A DNA stretch of 64,000 nucleotides from Occultella glacieicola (GCF_004353825.1 NZ_SMNA01000015.1:62001-126000); one strand, 5' to 3'; positions 1 through 9,499 are shown, numbered from the stretch's first letter. Translations and numbers: made by a program. Notes: generated by a model from the letters alone, not told the origin.

Positions 1-276
1 GAACCCGCCGCCACCGCCGGAGCCCTCGGCGTGCGGGGCGCCCTCGCCGGACGGGCCCATCCCGGCGCCGTCCCCGTAGCCCATGCCCGCGCCGCCGTAC
101 ACCTTCGCGACCGGGATCACCGTGGCGCCGTCGGAGGAGTAGGCCTCGCCGAACACCCGCTTCACGGTGAGTGCGTCGCGGGCGGCCTCGATGGGCAGCC
201 TCGGGTCGCCGTGGGGTGGGCGGGGCGGCTTCGGCGGGTGCTGGTCGTGATCAGGCGTTCCCTCACTCGTATTCAT
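1..276 (-). CDS. GerW-like (YtfJ) family protein, truncated by window edge
   Basis: Only the first 92 codons lie in the window; the rest runs off the left edge. The start is the ATG at 276-274, 7 bases after the stop of the upstream crcB gene. After a proline-rich N-terminus (about residues 8-22) the protein reads IEAARDALTVKRVFGEAYSS, then DGATVIPVAKV, then a glycine-rich stretch. This order is typical of the GerW/YtfJ family, first described from Bacillus spores but widespread in non-sporulating actinobacteria, where the role is unknown. It is the last visible gene of the usp-crcB-crcB operon, so co-transcription is likely. The family call rests on the conserved core; function is not inferred. 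Confidence 0.72.
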   Translation of the reverse strand, partial: MNTSEGTPDHDQHPPKPPRPPHGDPRLPIEAARDALTVKRVFGEAYSSDGATVIPVAKVYGGAGMGYGDGAGMGPSGEGAPHAEGSGGGGGF

Positions 277-283
277 CCCACCA

Positions 284-670
284 TCATGACCCCAGCAGGA
301 GCCCGACGGCGAGGCCCAGGGTCGCCGCGAGCACGGTGAGCAGCAACGTCCCGAACGCGCTCACCAGACCCCGGCGCAGATCGCCCGAGGCGACCAGACG
401 GACCGACTCCACCATCGCCGTCGAGAAGGTCGTGTACCCGCCGCAGAAGCCGGTGGCCGCGACCGTGTACACGTCGGCGGAGATCACACCCGTGCTCAGG
501 GCACCGGCGAGCACCCCGATGACCACGGACCCGGTGACGTTGATGATCATCGTCGCGACCGGCAGGAGCCGTGACCACCGCCCCCGGATCGCCCCGTCCA
601 CGGCGAACCGGGCCGCGGCGCCGAGGCCGCCGAGCAGCCCGACGAGGAGGGCCACCAGCACGGGGCTCAT
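284..670 (-). CDS. crcB: CrcB/Fluc fluoride channel subunit (second of pair)
   Basis: 128-residue, four-helix membrane protein of the Fluc family, which exports toxic fluoride as a dual-topology dimer. Visible family marks are the GGLGAAARF segment near the N-terminus, the Asn of INVTGS in helix 2, and GFCGGYTTFSTA, matching the conserved G-GG-TTFST signature of helix 3. The ATG at 670 overlaps the TGA of the other crcB copy (ATGA), so translation is coupled. A longer reading frame exists upstream, but the overlap and the first hydrophobic residues favour this start. In actinobacteria paired crcB genes commonly encode the two halves of a heterodimer, which is inferred here. Confidence 0.93.
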   Translation of the reverse strand: MSPVLVALLVGLLGGLGAAARFAVDGAIRGRWSRLLPVATMIINVTGSVVIGVLAGALSTGVISADVYTVAATGFCGGYTTFSTAMVESVRLVASGDLRRGLVSAFGTLLLTVLAATLGLAVGLLLGS

Positions 671-1104
671 CCTGGTCCGCCCGAGCCGGCGGCGCGCCGC
701 CGGTGCCGGGCCCCGGCGAGGGCCACCCCGGCCAGGCACGCCGCGAGACCGAGCACCACGCTCCCGAGCCCGTAGCCGAGGCCGAGCGCGACCTGCCCGT
801 CGGCGAGCAGCTGCTGCACCTCGAGCGCGAGGCTGGAGAACGTGGTGAACCCGCCGAGCATCCCGGTGCCGAGCCCGAGCCGTAGCAGCCGCCGGGTGCG
901 GGTCTCCGCGCCGCGGCGCACGAGGGCTTCGAGGAGCAGGCCGAGCGCGAACGCGCCGAGCAGGTTCTCGACGGCGGTCGCGACCGGCAGGCCGTCGTCG
1001 TGGGGGAGGAGGTGGCCGAGCCCGTAACGGGCCAGGGTGCCGGCGGCGCCGCCGAGCGCGACCACCGCGAGGAACCGTGGGTCGCGGTGTGCCGGGCGGC
1101 TCAC
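667..1104 (-). CDS. crcB: CrcB/Fluc fluoride channel subunit (first of pair)
   Basis: 145-residue membrane protein of the Fluc family. It shows VALGGAAGTLARYGLGH at the N-terminus, the conserved Asn in AVENLLGAFALG, and GTGMLGGFTTFSSLALE, the helix-3 signature. A basic tail (GARHRRRAAG) closes the protein. The start is the GTG at 1104, whose GTGA overlaps the stop of the universal stress protein gene; its own stop overlaps the next crcB start. The two copies differ clearly from each other, so this looks like an old heterodimer pair rather than a recent duplication. No fluoride riboswitch was recognised upstream of the operon. Confidence 0.93.
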   Translation of the reverse strand: MSRPAHRDPRFLAVVALGGAAGTLARYGLGHLLPHDDGLPVATAVENLLGAFALGLLLEALVRRGAETRTRRLLRLGLGTGMLGGFTTFSSLALEVQQLLADGQVALGLGYGLGSVVLGLAACLAGVALAGARHRRRAAGSGGPG

Positions 1105-1610
1105 CGGGCGCCGTCGTGCTTCGCCGGGATCACCAGCACCGGAACGTCCTGGGTGTGCGCGAGGTGACCCGCGACCGACCCACCGATCAGCTCGTTCATC
1201 CAGCCGCCGAAGCCGGGGCGGCGGGTGCCGACCACGATCATCGACGCACCGTGCTCCGCGGCGGCGACCGCCAGGCCCCGGGTGACCTCGCCGATCCGGT
1301 ACTCCAGCGCCCAGGGCACGCCGGTCGGAGCGAGCACGCCGGTGAGACGGGCCACGAGGAGCTCGACCGTGTCGTCGTCGTCCGCGCGGTCCGGGTCCAG
1401 CGGCACGGTCGGCAGCGTCCCGTCGATGCCGACGAGCCCCTCGGAGGCGGCGATCTGCGTGCCGTCGACCCACGTGCACAGCAGTCCGGTGCCCATCGTG
1501 GCGGCGATCTCGGCGGCACGGGTCGGCACCTGCGGTGTCTGATCCGGCTCGACGCCGACCACGAGCGGATGCTCCGGCGCATCCCCCGACCATGGGCGTG
1601 ACGTCCTCAC
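1101..1610 (-). CDS. Universal stress protein (UspA family)
   Basis: 169-residue single-domain UspA protein. The N-terminal beta strand is PLVVGVEPD; the ATP-binding type motif near the C-terminus reads VVGTRRPGFGG followed by GGSVAGHLAHTQDVPVLVIP, close to the G-2x-G-9x-G(S/T) pattern. It lacks the usual Asp in the first strand loop (VGVEPD has Glu-Pro-Asp), so nucleotide binding is likely but not certain. The GTG start at 1610 has a strong ribosome site (GGAGGGAG, complement of 1617-1624) six bases upstream. It heads the operon with two fluoride channel genes and the GerW-like gene, hinting at a general stress unit. Confidence 0.85.
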   Translation of the reverse strand: MRTSRPWSGDAPEHPLVVGVEPDQTPQVPTRAAEIAATMGTGLLCTWVDGTQIAASEGLVGIDGTLPTVPLDPDRADDDDTVELLVARLTGVLAPTGVPWALEYRIGEVTRGLAVAAAEHGASMIVVGTRRPGFGGWMNELIGGSVAGHLAHTQDVPVLVIPAKHDGAR

Positions 1611-1761
1611 GTGCTGCTCCCTCCGCCGGGCGCCACTCTACGCGCGACCCATGGTGGCGCCGATCACACTCGGCCCGGTCTGGTTGCGGAAACCCCGTCG
1701 CGGCGGATGATGGTTTCCCACAGGTCCGCCGTGGACCGGATGTGGGAGGGATGTAGGCACG

Positions 1762-1971
1762 ATGGGACGTCACGTACGCGAGGGCGTCGAGGTGGACGCC
1801 GTCCCCGAAGCACCCGAGGCACCCGAGGCACAGTCGGCCGATGAAGCCACCGAGGCGAGCGACGCCGCTGAGGACGTCGCCGACCCCGCGCAGACCGGCC
1901 CGGCTGCGGGCGGCGCCGATGACACCGCTGCGGACGTGCAGGTCTCGAGCCCCGACGACCCGGAGGTCTGA
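1762..1971 (+). CDS. Small acidic hypothetical protein
   Basis: 69-codon frame rich in Ala, Glu, Asp and Pro, with a short PEA/PEA repeat near residues 15-23 and no hydrophobic segment. It would be a highly acidic, probably disordered cytoplasmic protein. Support is limited: codon third positions are G/C rich like real genes here, and GGGAGG lies about 13 bases before the ATG, which is too far for a convincing ribosome site. It fills the gap between the divergent usp and HAD genes. An overlapping frame on the other strand is equally open. No family is recognised. Confidence 0.42.
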   Translation: MGRHVREGVEVDAVPEAPEAPEAQSADEATEASDAAEDVADPAQTGPAAGGADDTAADVQVSSPDDPEV

Positions 1972-2056
1972 GCGCCCCGCCCCGGATTGCGCGGCCCGGG
2001 GTGCGCGCCGGGCATGATGGTCCCCGCCACCGACCGCATGCCACCGAGGAGCGCCC

Positions 2057-2878
2057 GTGCCGCAGGCCGACCGCAACGACCGCCCGATCGAGACCTTCGA
2101 CGCGTACGTCTTCGACATGGACGGGACCATCTACCTCGGCGACGAGCTCCTGCCGGGTGCGAAGGAACTCGTCGAGCGCCTGCGTGAGCTCGGACGACCG
2201 GTGCGGTTCCTGTCCAACAACCCGACGAAGGACCCGGCCGCCTACGCGGAGAAGTTGGCGCGCCTCGGCCTGCCCACCCCGGTCGAGGAGATCGCGAACA
2301 CGGTCGTCACGACCACCCGGTGGCTGCGCGCGAACGCACCGGGCGCCGTCGTCTTCCCGATCGCCGAACGGCCGGTCGTGGACGCGCTGCACGCCGCCGG
2401 GATCCCCACCTCCGACGACCCGGCCCGGATCGACATCGTGCTGGCCAGCTACGACCGCACGTTCGACTACGCCAAGCTGCAGATCGCGTTCGACGCCCTC
2501 TGGTTCCACAAGAGGGCCCGGCTGATGGCCACGAACCCGGACCGGTACTGCCCTTTCCCCGGCGGGCGCGGCGAGCCCGACGCGGCCGGCATCGTGGCCG
2601 CGATCGAGGCGACCACGGGCGCGACCTGCGAACGTCACTTCGGCAAGCCGGACCCGGCAATGGTCGAGGTCGCCCTCGCCGGCCTGGACGTGCCGCCCGA
2701 GCGGGCGCTGATGGTCGGCGACCGGCTCGCCACGGACATCAAGATGGCGGTCGACGGCGGTATGGCCTCGGCCCTGGTGCTCACCGGGGACTCCACGGAG
2801 GCCGAGGCGGCGGCGTTGCCGCCGCGGGAGCGTCCGACGTATGTCCTCGACCGCATCGATGCGCTCGTGCCCGGGTAG
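2057..2878 (+). CDS. HAD-superfamily phosphatase, subfamily IIA (NagD-like)
   Basis: 273-residue cytoplasmic phosphatase. HAD motif I is [11 protein letters not shown] (nucleophile and acid/base Asp around residues 20-22), motif II is [10 protein letters not shown], the lysine motif lies in [13 protein letters not shown], and motif IV is [13 protein letters not shown]. The C2 cap between motifs II and III is of the NagD / 4-nitrophenylphosphatase / phosphoglycolate phosphatase type. The GTG at 2057 has GAGGA about seven bases upstream. Substrate cannot be told from sequence; nucleotides and phosphoglycolate are common for relatives. It is followed by purL after 40 bases, so the two may be co-transcribed, which would fit a housekeeping role next to nucleotide synthesis. 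Confidence 0.88.
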   Translation: MPQADRNDRPIETFDAYVFDMDGTIYLGDELLPGAKELVERLRELGRPVRFLSNNPTKDPAAYAEKLARLGLPTPVEEIANTVVTTTRWLRANAPGAVVFPIAERPVVDALHAAGIPTSDDPARIDIVLASYDRTFDYAKLQIAFDALWFHKRARLMATNPDRYCPFPGGRGEPDAAGIVAAIEATTGATCERHFGKPDPAMVEVALAGLDVPPERALMVGDRLATDIKMAVDGGMASALVLTGDSTEAEAAALPPRERPTYVLDRIDALVPG

Positions 2879-2918
2879 ATTTGGCCCAGATCCCCCTGCG
2901 CCTTCCGTGAGGACCATC

Positions 2919-5261
2919 GTGACCAACGCGCCCGCCGCCGGCAGCACCCACAGCCCAGTCGGTACCGACACCGTCGAGAACGCCGCCGCGACCCCCGACG
3001 TCGACCTCCCGTACGCCGAGCTCGGCCTGAAGGACGACGAGTACGCGCGCATCCGCGACATCCTCGGCCGGCGCCCCACGGCCGCGGAGCTGGCCATGTA
3101 TTCGGTGATGTGGTCTGAGCACTGCTCCTACAAGTCCTCCAAGCGGCACCTGTCCCAGTTCGGGGACAAGACCACCGACGAGATGCGCAAGCACCTGCTC
3201 GTCGGCATCGGCCAGAACGCCGGCGTGGTGGACATCGGCGACGGCTGGGCGGTCACGTTCAAGGTCGAGTCCCACAACCACCCGAGCTACGTGGAGCCAT
3301 ATCAGGGCGCCGCCACCGGCGTCGGCGGCATCGTCCGGGACATCATCTCGATGGGCGCCCGCCCGGTCGCCGTGATGGACCAGCTCCGGTTCGGGGCGAT
3401 CGGCCACCCGGACACCCAGCGGGTGGTGCACGGGGTGGTCTCCGGGGTCGGTGGCTACGGGAACAGCCTCGGCCTGCCGAACATCGGCGGCGAGGTCGAG
3501 TTCGACGCCTCCTACCAGCGCAACCCTCTCGTCAACGCGCTCTGCCTCGGCGTGCTGCGGCACGAGGACATCCACCTCGCCAACGCCGAGGGTGTCGGCA
3601 ACAAGGTGGTCCTGTTCGGCGCCCGCACCGGCGGCGATGGTATCGGCGGGGCCTCGATCCTCGCCTCGGAGACCTTCGACGCGGACAAGCCCTCGAAGCG
3701 GCCGAGCGTGCAGGTGGGCGACCCGTTCATGGAGAAGGTGCTCATCGAGTGCTGCCTCGAGCTCTACGCGGCGCGCGTGGTCGAGGGCATCCAGGACCTG
3801 GGCGCCGCGGGGATCTCCTGCGCCACGTCCGAGCTCGCCTCCAACGGCGACGGCGGCATGCACGTGGACCTCGAGAACGTGCTGCTGCGCGACCCCTCCC
3901 TGACCGCGGGCGAGATCCTGATGAGCGAGTCGCAGGAACGCATGATGGCCGTGGTCTCCCCGGAGAAGCTGGACGAGTTCCTCGCGATCACCGCGAAGTG
4001 GGACGTGGAGACGTCGGTCATCGGCGAGGTCACCGGCACCGGGCGGCTGACCATCGACCACGACGGGCACCGGATCGTGGACGTCGACCCCCGCACGGTC
4101 GCCCACGACGGCCCCGTCTACGACCGGCCCTACGAGCGGCCGGTCTGGCAGGACGCGCTGAACGCCGACGACGCCGCGACGCTGCCCCGGCCCACCACGC
4201 CCGAGGACCTGCGCTCGCAGGTGCTCGCGCTGATCGGCTCGCCGAACCTCGCCTCCAAGGCGTGGGTCACCGACCAGTACGACCGGTACGTGCAGGGCAA
4301 CACCGCCCTGGCCCAGCCCGACGACGCCGGCGTGGTCCGGGTGGACGAGGCGAGCGGGCTCGGCGTCGCCCTGAGCACCGACGCGAACGGCCGCTTCACC
4401 AAGCTCGACCCGTACACCGGCGCCCAGCAGGCCCTCGCCGAGGCCTACCGGAACGTCGCCACCGTGGGGGCCACGCCGCTCGCGGTCACCGACTGCCTGA
4501 ACTTCGGCTCGCCCGAGGACCCCGACGCGATGTGGCAGCTCGTCGAGGCCATCACCGGGCTGGCCGACGCCTGCGTGGAGCTCGGGGTGCCGGTCACCGG
4601 CGGCAATGTCTCCCTGTACAACTCCACCCTCGCCGGCGAGGTCGGTCAGGGGCACATCGACGCCTCGATCAACCCGACCCCGGTGGTCGGTGTGCTCGGC
4701 GTCCTCGAAGACGTCGCCCGGGTCACGCCGTCCGGCTGGTCAGCGCATGGCCAGTTCGTCTACCTGCTCGGGACCACCCGCACCGAACTCTCCGGTTCGG
4801 TCTGGGCCGGGGTGGTCCACGACCACCTGGGCGGCCACCCGCCGGTGGTGGACCTGGACGCCGAGCGCGCCCTCGCCCAGGTGCTCATCGACGCCGCCCG
4901 GCAGTCCCTGGCCGCCGCCGCGCACGACCTGTCCGCGGGCGGCCTCGCCCAGGCGCTCACGGACGCAGTGCTGCGCTACGGCGTCGGCGCCCGGGTGTCG
5001 CTGGCCGAGCTCATGCCCCGGGACGAGATCGACGCCGCGACCGCGCTCTTCTCGGAGTCCGGGGCCCGGGCCCTGGTGGCCGTCGAGCCGGCGAACGTGG
5101 CCGCGTTCGAGGCGCTCGCCGCGACGCACAACGTGCCGCTGCTGCACCTGGGGCAGACCCTCGACGGAGGAGCGGGCCTGGTGCTCGACGGCGCCTTCGA
5201 GATCGGGCTGGACGAGCTCCGCGAGACCCATGAGGGCACGCTGCCGCGCGTCTTCGGCTGA
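2919..5261 (+). CDS. purL: Phosphoribosylformylglycinamidine synthase subunit II
   Basis: 780-residue small-type PurL. It catalyses the ATP-dependent conversion of FGAR to FGAM in purine synthesis, in complex with PurQ and PurS, which are not in this window. Family marks are [15 protein letters not shown] near residue 70, [21 protein letters not shown], and the repeated second half beginning around [12 protein letters not shown]. The reading frame extends further upstream, but the GTG at 2919 preceded by GAGGA (2909-2913) five bases away is the natural start. The gene ends in a hairpin at 5308-5333. purF and purM lie 50 kb away in this same window. Confidence 0.97.
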   Translation: MTNAPAAGSTHSPVGTDTVENAAATPDVDLPYAELGLKDDEYARIRDILGRRPTAAELAMYSVMWSEHCSYKSSKRHLSQFGDKTTDEMRKHLLVGIGQNAGVVDIGDGWAVTFKVESHNHPSYVEPYQGAATGVGGIVRDIISMGARPVAVMDQLRFGAIGHPDTQRVVHGVVSGVGGYGNSLGLPNIGGEVEFDASYQRNPLVNALCLGVLRHEDIHLANAEGVGNKVVLFGARTGGDGIGGASILASETFDADKPSKRPSVQVGDPFMEKVLIECCLELYAARVVEGIQDLGAAGISCATSELASNGDGGMHVDLENVLLRDPSLTAGEILMSESQERMMAVVSPEKLDEFLAITAKWDVETSVIGEVTGTGRLTIDHDGHRIVDVDPRTVAHDGPVYDRPYERPVWQDALNADDAATLPRPTTPEDLRSQVLALIGSPNLASKAWVTDQYDRYVQGNTALAQPDDAGVVRVDEASGLGVALSTDANGRFTKLDPYTGAQQALAEAYRNVATVGATPLAVTDCLNFGSPEDPDAMWQLVEAITGLADACVELGVPVTGGNVSLYNSTLAGEVGQGHIDASINPTPVVGVLGVLEDVARVTPSGWSAHGQFVYLLGTTRTELSGSVWAGVVHDHLGGHPPVVDLDAERALAQVLIDAARQSLAAAAHDLSAGGLAQALTDAVLRYGVGARVSLAELMPRDEIDAATALFSESGARALVAVEPANVAAFEALAATHNVPLLHLGQTLDGGAGLVLDGAFEIGLDELRETHEGTLPRVFG

Positions 5262-5307
5262 GACCAGACCGCGAACCGGCGCTGCGACCGGGGTGAGGCG
5301 CCCGTCA

Positions 5308-5333
5308 GTGGGCCGGTATTGACACCGGCCCAC
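5308..5333 (+). terminator. Hairpin after purL
   Basis: A perfect 10-bp stem (GTGGGCCGGT with ACCGGCCCAC) and a 6-base loop, 46 bases after the purL stop. No T-run follows, which is usual for terminators in high-GC actinomycetes. The loop contains TTGACA, which may be the -35 box of the next gene, so terminator and promoter overlap. Confidence 0.6.
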
Positions 5334-5348
5334 CGGGTACGGCTTGAT
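5319..5348 (+). promoter_or_regulatory. Candidate promoter of the PL8 lyase gene
   Basis: TTGACA at 5319-5324 is a perfect -35 box; CTTGAT at 5343-5348 is a weak -10 at 18 bases spacing. The ten bases TTGACACCGG are repeated exactly at the -35 of the large exported protein gene (complement of 18838-18847). Expected leader is about 35-40 bases, with GGAG at 5380-5383 as ribosome site. Confidence 0.5.
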
Positions 5349-5391
5349 TGTGCCTGATAGGAATTTTCAGCACATCAACGGAGATCTGAAC

Positions 5392-7824
5392 ATGACTTTC
5401 ACGCCGTCACGTCGCCACTTCCTGCTCGGCGCCTCGGCCGCCGCGGCACTCTTCGCCAGTGGGAGCCCGGCGCTACCGGCCGCCGCGGCCGATCCCTACC
5501 AGGAACTGCTCGCCCGGCGTCGCGAGTTCCTCACCGGTGGGTCGCTGGCCGCCTCGCACGTCGGGCTCGCCGCCAAGCGGGCCGCGATCGACGAAACCGT
5601 GTCGGGCCTGCTGGCCACCTTCGAGCGGACGCCGGGACGTACCTACCTCTGGCCGGAACTGCCGGTGAACGGTGCGGGCAACACGGCCGAGGTGGGCAAT
5701 CTGGGGGTGACCGCGAATCAGGTCACCGTCCTGGCCACCGCCTGGGCCTCGGCGGGCAGTCGCTACCACGACGACCCCGACCTGCTCGCGGATCTTCAGG
5801 GAGCGCTCGCGTTCCTGTCCGGGCAGTACCGAGCGGACCGCTCCCGGCCCGGAAACTGGTGGTTCTGGGAGATCGGGCTGCCCCGACAACTGGCGGACAC
5901 CCTGACCCTGCTCGGTGCGAACGTCCCCGCCCAGACCCTGGCGGCGCTGATGGCGGCGGTGCGCTTCCATGCCCCGGATCCGAACGTGCGACGCGGCTCC
6001 ACCCTGAAGGAGACGGGCGCGAACCGGGTGGACAAGGCGCTGTCCTGCATCGTGCGCGGGCTGCTCACCGGCTCCGACGCCGACGTCACGCTCGGCCGCG
6101 ATGCGCTCTCCGACGTGGCCGGCGGCGGGCGCAACAGCCTGTTCAACGTCGTCACCTCGGGCGACGGCTTCTATGCCGACGGTTCGTTCGTGCAACACGG
6201 CTACCTGCCCTACTCGGGCACCTACGGTGGCGTCGCCATCACCGGGGTCGCGGAGGTGCTGGCCATGCTCGCGGGAAGTCGGTGGGCCGTGACGGACGCG
6301 AACCTGGCCAACCTGCTGGACGCGGTGGACACGACGTTCGCTCCGTTCCAGTGGGACGTGCGGACCATGGATGCCACCCGTGGCCGGGCGGTGTCCCGGC
6401 AGGCGGAACGGGACTACGACTCCGGCTTCGCGATCGCCTCGGCGGTCCTGGTACTCGCGGAGTCGGCTCCCGCCGAGCAGCGCTCACGGCACCGGGCCCT
6501 GGTGAAGGGTTGGCTCGAGCGCACCACCGACCAGTCGGTGGCCACGAACGACCAGACGCTCGCAGCCTCGGCGCGGAGCCTGGCCGTGCTGGAGGATGCG
6601 GGGGTGCCGGCAGGTCCGGCGCGTACCGGTACCACGAACACCTACAACCAGGAACGGGTCGTTCACCACCGCGGTGACTGGGCCGCCGTCGTGAACACGT
6701 CCTCGCGGCGGATCGGCCGCTACGAGTGGGGCAACCGGGAGAACAACCTGGGCTGGTACCAGGGCGACGGGGTGCTGTTCGTGTACCACCGGGAGGATCC
6801 GGCGCAGTTCTCGGCGGACTTCTGGCCGACCGTGGACCCCTATGCGTTGCCCGGCATCACGGTCAACGGCGAGTCCCGCGCGAGCGGGGAGGCGGACGGC
6901 ACCGGGATCCCGCGGGCCGGCAACACCTACGCCGGCGGGCTGACCGTCGGCGGCGAGATCGGCACCACGGCGATGGACCTGACCAACGCCACCGGCACCC
7001 TCACCGCGAACAAGTCCTGGTACTTCCTGTCCGGCTCCGTCGTGTGTGTGGGGTCCAACATCGCGGACACCTCGGGAACGGGGGTGCGCACGATCGCCGA
7101 GAACCGCGCGTTCGCCGTCGGCGCCCGTCCCGTGGTGCGCATCGACGGTAGGCCGGCCATGCTGACCGAGGACCTCGCCCCGGCGCGGAACGTGCACGTG
7201 GCGGGCCATGCCGGGTTCGTCGCGCTGACCGCTCCCGGCCGGGCCGAGCAGCGGTTCGGGGTCCGGGCGGAACGCCGCACGGGCACCTGGCAGGCGATCA
7301 ACTCCGGTGGCGACACGGCGGGCTCGGCCGACGAGGTCTCCCGCGACTACGTGCGGATCGAGCACCACCACGAGAGCGAGGCCGGGTGGTACGCCTACGA
7401 GGTGCTCCCGCTGGCCACCCTCGGGGAGACGATGAGGCGGCCCCGGGTCAGCGTGCTGCTCGCCGAGGACCTGGCGCACCTCATCGAGACCCTCGACGGC
7501 GCCCGGATGGGACACTTCTTCGCCGCCGGCGCCTGGGCCGGCTACACGGTCAGCGGCCCGTGCGCGGTGGGACATCGCCAGGTCCCGGCGGCTCCGGGGT
7601 CGGGCGGGCCAGCGCAGGTGCGGACCGAGGTCGTCATCTCCCAGCCGACGAAGTCCGGAGGCCAGGTGACGGTGGAGTTCCCGTTCGACGCGCCGGGCGC
7701 CGTGGTCGACGCCGACGCCACGGTCACCGTGCTGGGCAAGACGCCGCTGAGTGTGCGGGTGGATGCCTCGACGCCGCGCGGCGCCGAGCATCGGATCACG
7801 TTCGGCGGCCGCCGGCGTCGATGA
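5392..7824 (+). CDS. Secreted polysaccharide lyase family 8 (hyaluronate / chondroitin AC / xanthan lyase type)
   Basis: 810-residue exported enzyme that would cleave uronic-acid polysaccharides by beta-elimination. A twin-arginine signal (SRRHFLLGASAAAALF, cleavage near AAAA-DP) fits a folded export route. The alpha/alpha toroid holds the catalytic set with family spacing: Asn211 in TGANRVD, His269 in DGSFVQHGY, Tyr278 nine residues later in SGTYGG, and Arg332 in RGRAVSR. These match the Asn-His-Tyr-Arg spacing of known PL8 enzymes. C-terminal beta-sheet domains follow. The ATG at 5392 is chosen because GGAG lies 8 bases upstream and the Tat motif follows at once; the frame is open 16 codons further up. 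Exact substrate is unknown. It stands alone, but shares a promoter motif with the exported protein at 14772-18812. Confidence 0.93.
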   Translation: MTFTPSRRHFLLGASAAAALFASGSPALPAAAADPYQELLARRREFLTGGSLAASHVGLAAKRAAIDETVSGLLATFERTPGRTYLWPELPVNGAGNTAEVGNLGVTANQVTVLATAWASAGSRYHDDPDLLADLQGALAFLSGQYRADRSRPGNWWFWEIGLPRQLADTLTLLGANVPAQTLAALMAAVRFHAPDPNVRRGSTLKETGANRVDKALSCIVRGLLTGSDADVTLGRDALSDVAGGGRNSLFNVVTSGDGFYADGSFVQHGYLPYSGTYGGVAITGVAEVLAMLAGSRWAVTDANLANLLDAVDTTFAPFQWDVRTMDATRGRAVSRQAERDYDSGFAIASAVLVLAESAPAEQRSRHRALVKGWLERTTDQSVATNDQTLAASARSLAVLEDAGVPAGPARTGTTNTYNQERVVHHRGDWAAVVNTSSRRIGRYEWGNRENNLGWYQGDGVLFVYHREDPAQFSADFWPTVDPYALPGITVNGESRASGEADGTGIPRAGNTYAGGLTVGGEIGTTAMDLTNATGTLTANKSWYFLSGSVVCVGSNIADTSGTGVRTIAENRAFAVGARPVVRIDGRPAMLTEDLAPARNVHVAGHAGFVALTAPGRAEQRFGVRAERRTGTWQAINSGGDTAGSADEVSRDYVRIEHHHESEAGWYAYEVLPLATLGETMRRPRVSVLLAEDLAHLIETLDGARMGHFFAAGAWAGYTVSGPCAVGHRQVPAAPGSGGPAQVRTEVVISQPTKSGGQVTVEFPFDAPGAVVDADATVTVLGKTPLSVRVDASTPRGAEHRITFGGRRRR

Positions 7825-7829
7825 CGGGC

Positions 7830-8333
7830 TCAGCGGGTGCTGGCGATCTCGCGGACGAACCGCTCCGAGCGCTCGCGCAGCCCGGCGATCCGGCGCTGCA
7901 CGATCTGCTCACGCGCGGCCTGGTCGCTGGCCTCGACGGGCGTCGGGGTCCGGCGCACGTTGGCCGAGCAGGCGAACGCGCGGCAGATCAGGGTGCCGAC
8001 CGTGTTGCCGCGCCGGCCGGCCTCACCTCCGCGCCGGGCTACGTAGAGCACCACATCGCCGGTTTCGACGACGTCCTCGCACCAGGCGCACATGGCCTGA
8101 CGGCGGGAGCGCCCGGTACGCGCATCGCCGGACTGGAGGCGGATGCCGGTGGGCTCGCCGTCGATCTCGAGCACGGCGTACGCGGACAGCGGGGCCTTCG
8201 GGTCCTGCCAGCCGAGGTAGTCGAGTCGGTCCCAGGCGATCGTGGCGAGCTCGGGCAGGACCGCCCGGTTGGCCTCACCTCGGGAGGCGTTGATGAAGGA
8301 GTTGCGGATCTGCTTCTCGGTCAAGGGGTTCAT
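7830..8333 (-). CDS. FBP-type treble-clef zinc-finger protein
   Basis: 167-residue cytoplasmic protein. The C-terminal part carries four cysteines (Cys82, Cys85, Cys117, Cys122) in CAWC and CRAFAC, the treble-clef zinc finger of the FBP C-terminal family, whose best studied members (FusB type) bind elongation factor G and rescue stalled ribosomes. Whether this actinobacterial member binds EF-G is unproven. The N-terminal half is mostly helical, opening MNPLTEKQIRNSFINASRGE, as is common for the family. It ends five bases from the convergent PL8 stop (tail to tail), and a 326-base divergent gap separates it from the TspO-like gene. Confidence 0.82.
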   Translation of the reverse strand: MNPLTEKQIRNSFINASRGEANRAVLPELATIAWDRLDYLGWQDPKAPLSAYAVLEIDGEPTGIRLQSGDARTGRSRRQAMCAWCEDVVETGDVVLYVARRGGEAGRRGNTVGTLICRAFACSANVRRTPTPVEASDQAAREQIVQRRIAGLRERSERFVREIASTR

Positions 8334-8659
8334 GGGTCGGGTCTTCCTGGAGGGTCCGGGTCAGGGCAGCATGAAGCCCACCCCATCGCAAGCACTGTCC
8401 GGGTCCGGTCGGTCACCGGCTCGGTCAGCTGCGGGTGAGGCGGGCGCCGGCCGGGCCTGAGCAGGCCTGTTCGAACACGTCGGCCACCCCGCAACCTGCG
8501 GTGAGATCCCGCACCTACTCGCTCCTCTTCCGGGCAACACGGCCCGCAGTGGCGGACCCTCGTCCAGGCTACGACCGTTGTCCACCGGATTGTGCAAGCT
8601 CGACGCGATCGCTCACCGCCCCGGTCGCGGATGTGCAGCCGGCATCGGAGACTGGGCCG
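8334..8659 (+). other. Divergent intergenic region, no gene seen
   Basis: 326 bases between two divergent genes. No frame here shows family similarity or a convincing start. TTGTCC at 8578-8583 could be a -35 box towards the TspO-like gene, but no good -10 follows at the right distance. No strong hairpin or repeat was found. Confidence 0.5.
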
Positions 8660-9499
8660 ATGGGAACACCGGAGACCTCCGACCGCGGGCGGGACTCCTC
8701 GCTGCGCCTGCCCGCCCGTCGGTCCGACCGTCCGTGGGCGCGGCGGATCGCGGTCAGCGCCGCGTTCGTGGTCTGTGTGATCGGTTCGATGATCGGGGTC
8801 GGCGTTTTCGGGGGTACGCCGATCTCGGAGGCGGCCGGCGGCCTCCTCGCCGCGGACGGCACTTATATAGCGCCGGGCAGCGGGGCATTCTCGATCTGGA
8901 CCGTGATCTATGTGGGCCTCGGTCTCTACACGCTCTGGCAGTGGTGGGACGCCGACTCGCGCGGCCTGGCGTGGCTCGCCGCGGCCTCGATGGTGCTGAA
9001 CGCGGCGTGGATCCTGGTGGTGCAGGCGGGCTGGGTGCTCGCGAGCGTTCTCGTGATCGCCGCGTTGCTGGGCGTGCTGTCCGCGCTCTTCGTGCGGTGT
9101 CACAGGAACCGTCCGGCCGGTCGGGTCGAGGCGGTCCTGACCGACGGCGTCTTCGGTCTGTACCTGGGTTGGGTCTGCGTCGCGATCTGCGCGAACGTCG
9201 CCGCCGCGCTCGTGGGCGCCGGCTTCGACGGGTTCGGGGCGCCGCAGTGGTGGGCGGTCGGTGTGCTCGCCGTCGCCGCGCTCGTCGGCGTGGCGCTGGC
9301 CCGCTTCGCGGCCGGTCGCCTTGCGGTCGCCGCCGCGCTGATCTGGGGACTGGCCTGGATCGCCGTTGCCCGGGCGGCGACCGAGCCCTCCTCGACGGCC
9401 GTGGCGATCGCCGCGGGAGTCGCGGCCGCCGTGGTCGCCGTGGCCACCGTCGTGACCAGGCTGCGCGGCATGCCCTCTGTCGGGACGCCCGTACGCTGA
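8660..9499 (+). CDS. TspO/MBR-related integral membrane protein
   Basis: 279-residue protein with about seven or eight hydrophobic segments after a 35-residue polar N-terminus. GAFSIWTVIYVGLGLYTLWQ and LNAAWILVV resemble the tryptophan-rich helices of TspO-type proteins (tetrapyrrole and small-molecule binding membrane proteins), but it is longer than the usual 160 residues, so it belongs to the extended TspO/MBR-related group. The ATG at 8660 has GGAG nine bases upstream; the longer open frame before it lacks coding character. The pyrimidine-dimer glycosylase starts four bases after its stop. Light-linked pairing of a TspO-like protein with a UV-damage enzyme is suggestive only. Confidence 0.65.
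   Translation: MGTPETSDRGRDSSLRLPARRSDRPWARRIAVSAAFVVCVIGSMIGVGVFGGTPISEAAGGLLAADGTYIAPGSGAFSIWTVIYVGLGLYTLWQWWDADSRGLAWLAAASMVLNAAWILVVQAGWVLASVLVIAALLGVLSALFVRCHRNRPAGRVEAVLTDGVFGLYLGWVCVAICANVAAALVGAGFDGFGAPQWWAVGVLAVAALVGVALARFAAGRLAVAAALIWGLAWIAVARAATEPSSTAVAIAAGVAAAVVAVATVVTRLRGMPSVGTPVR
9492..9497 (+). promoter_or_regulatory. -10 box for leaderless start at 9504
   Basis: TACGCT followed by exactly six bases and GTG. It lies inside the last codons of the TspO-like gene, so the glycosylase may also be read from its own promoter as a leaderless message. Confidence 0.45.

Noticed and set aside
1611-1761. Fluoride riboswitch before the crcB operon
   Set aside because: The conserved core could not be recognised by eye; a covariance model would be needed.
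667-2130. Long minus-strand open frame across crcB, usp and the small acidic gene
   Set aside because: Only its last 145 codons are a real protein (CrcB). The rest is Arg-rich shadow; the GTGA overlap marks the true start.
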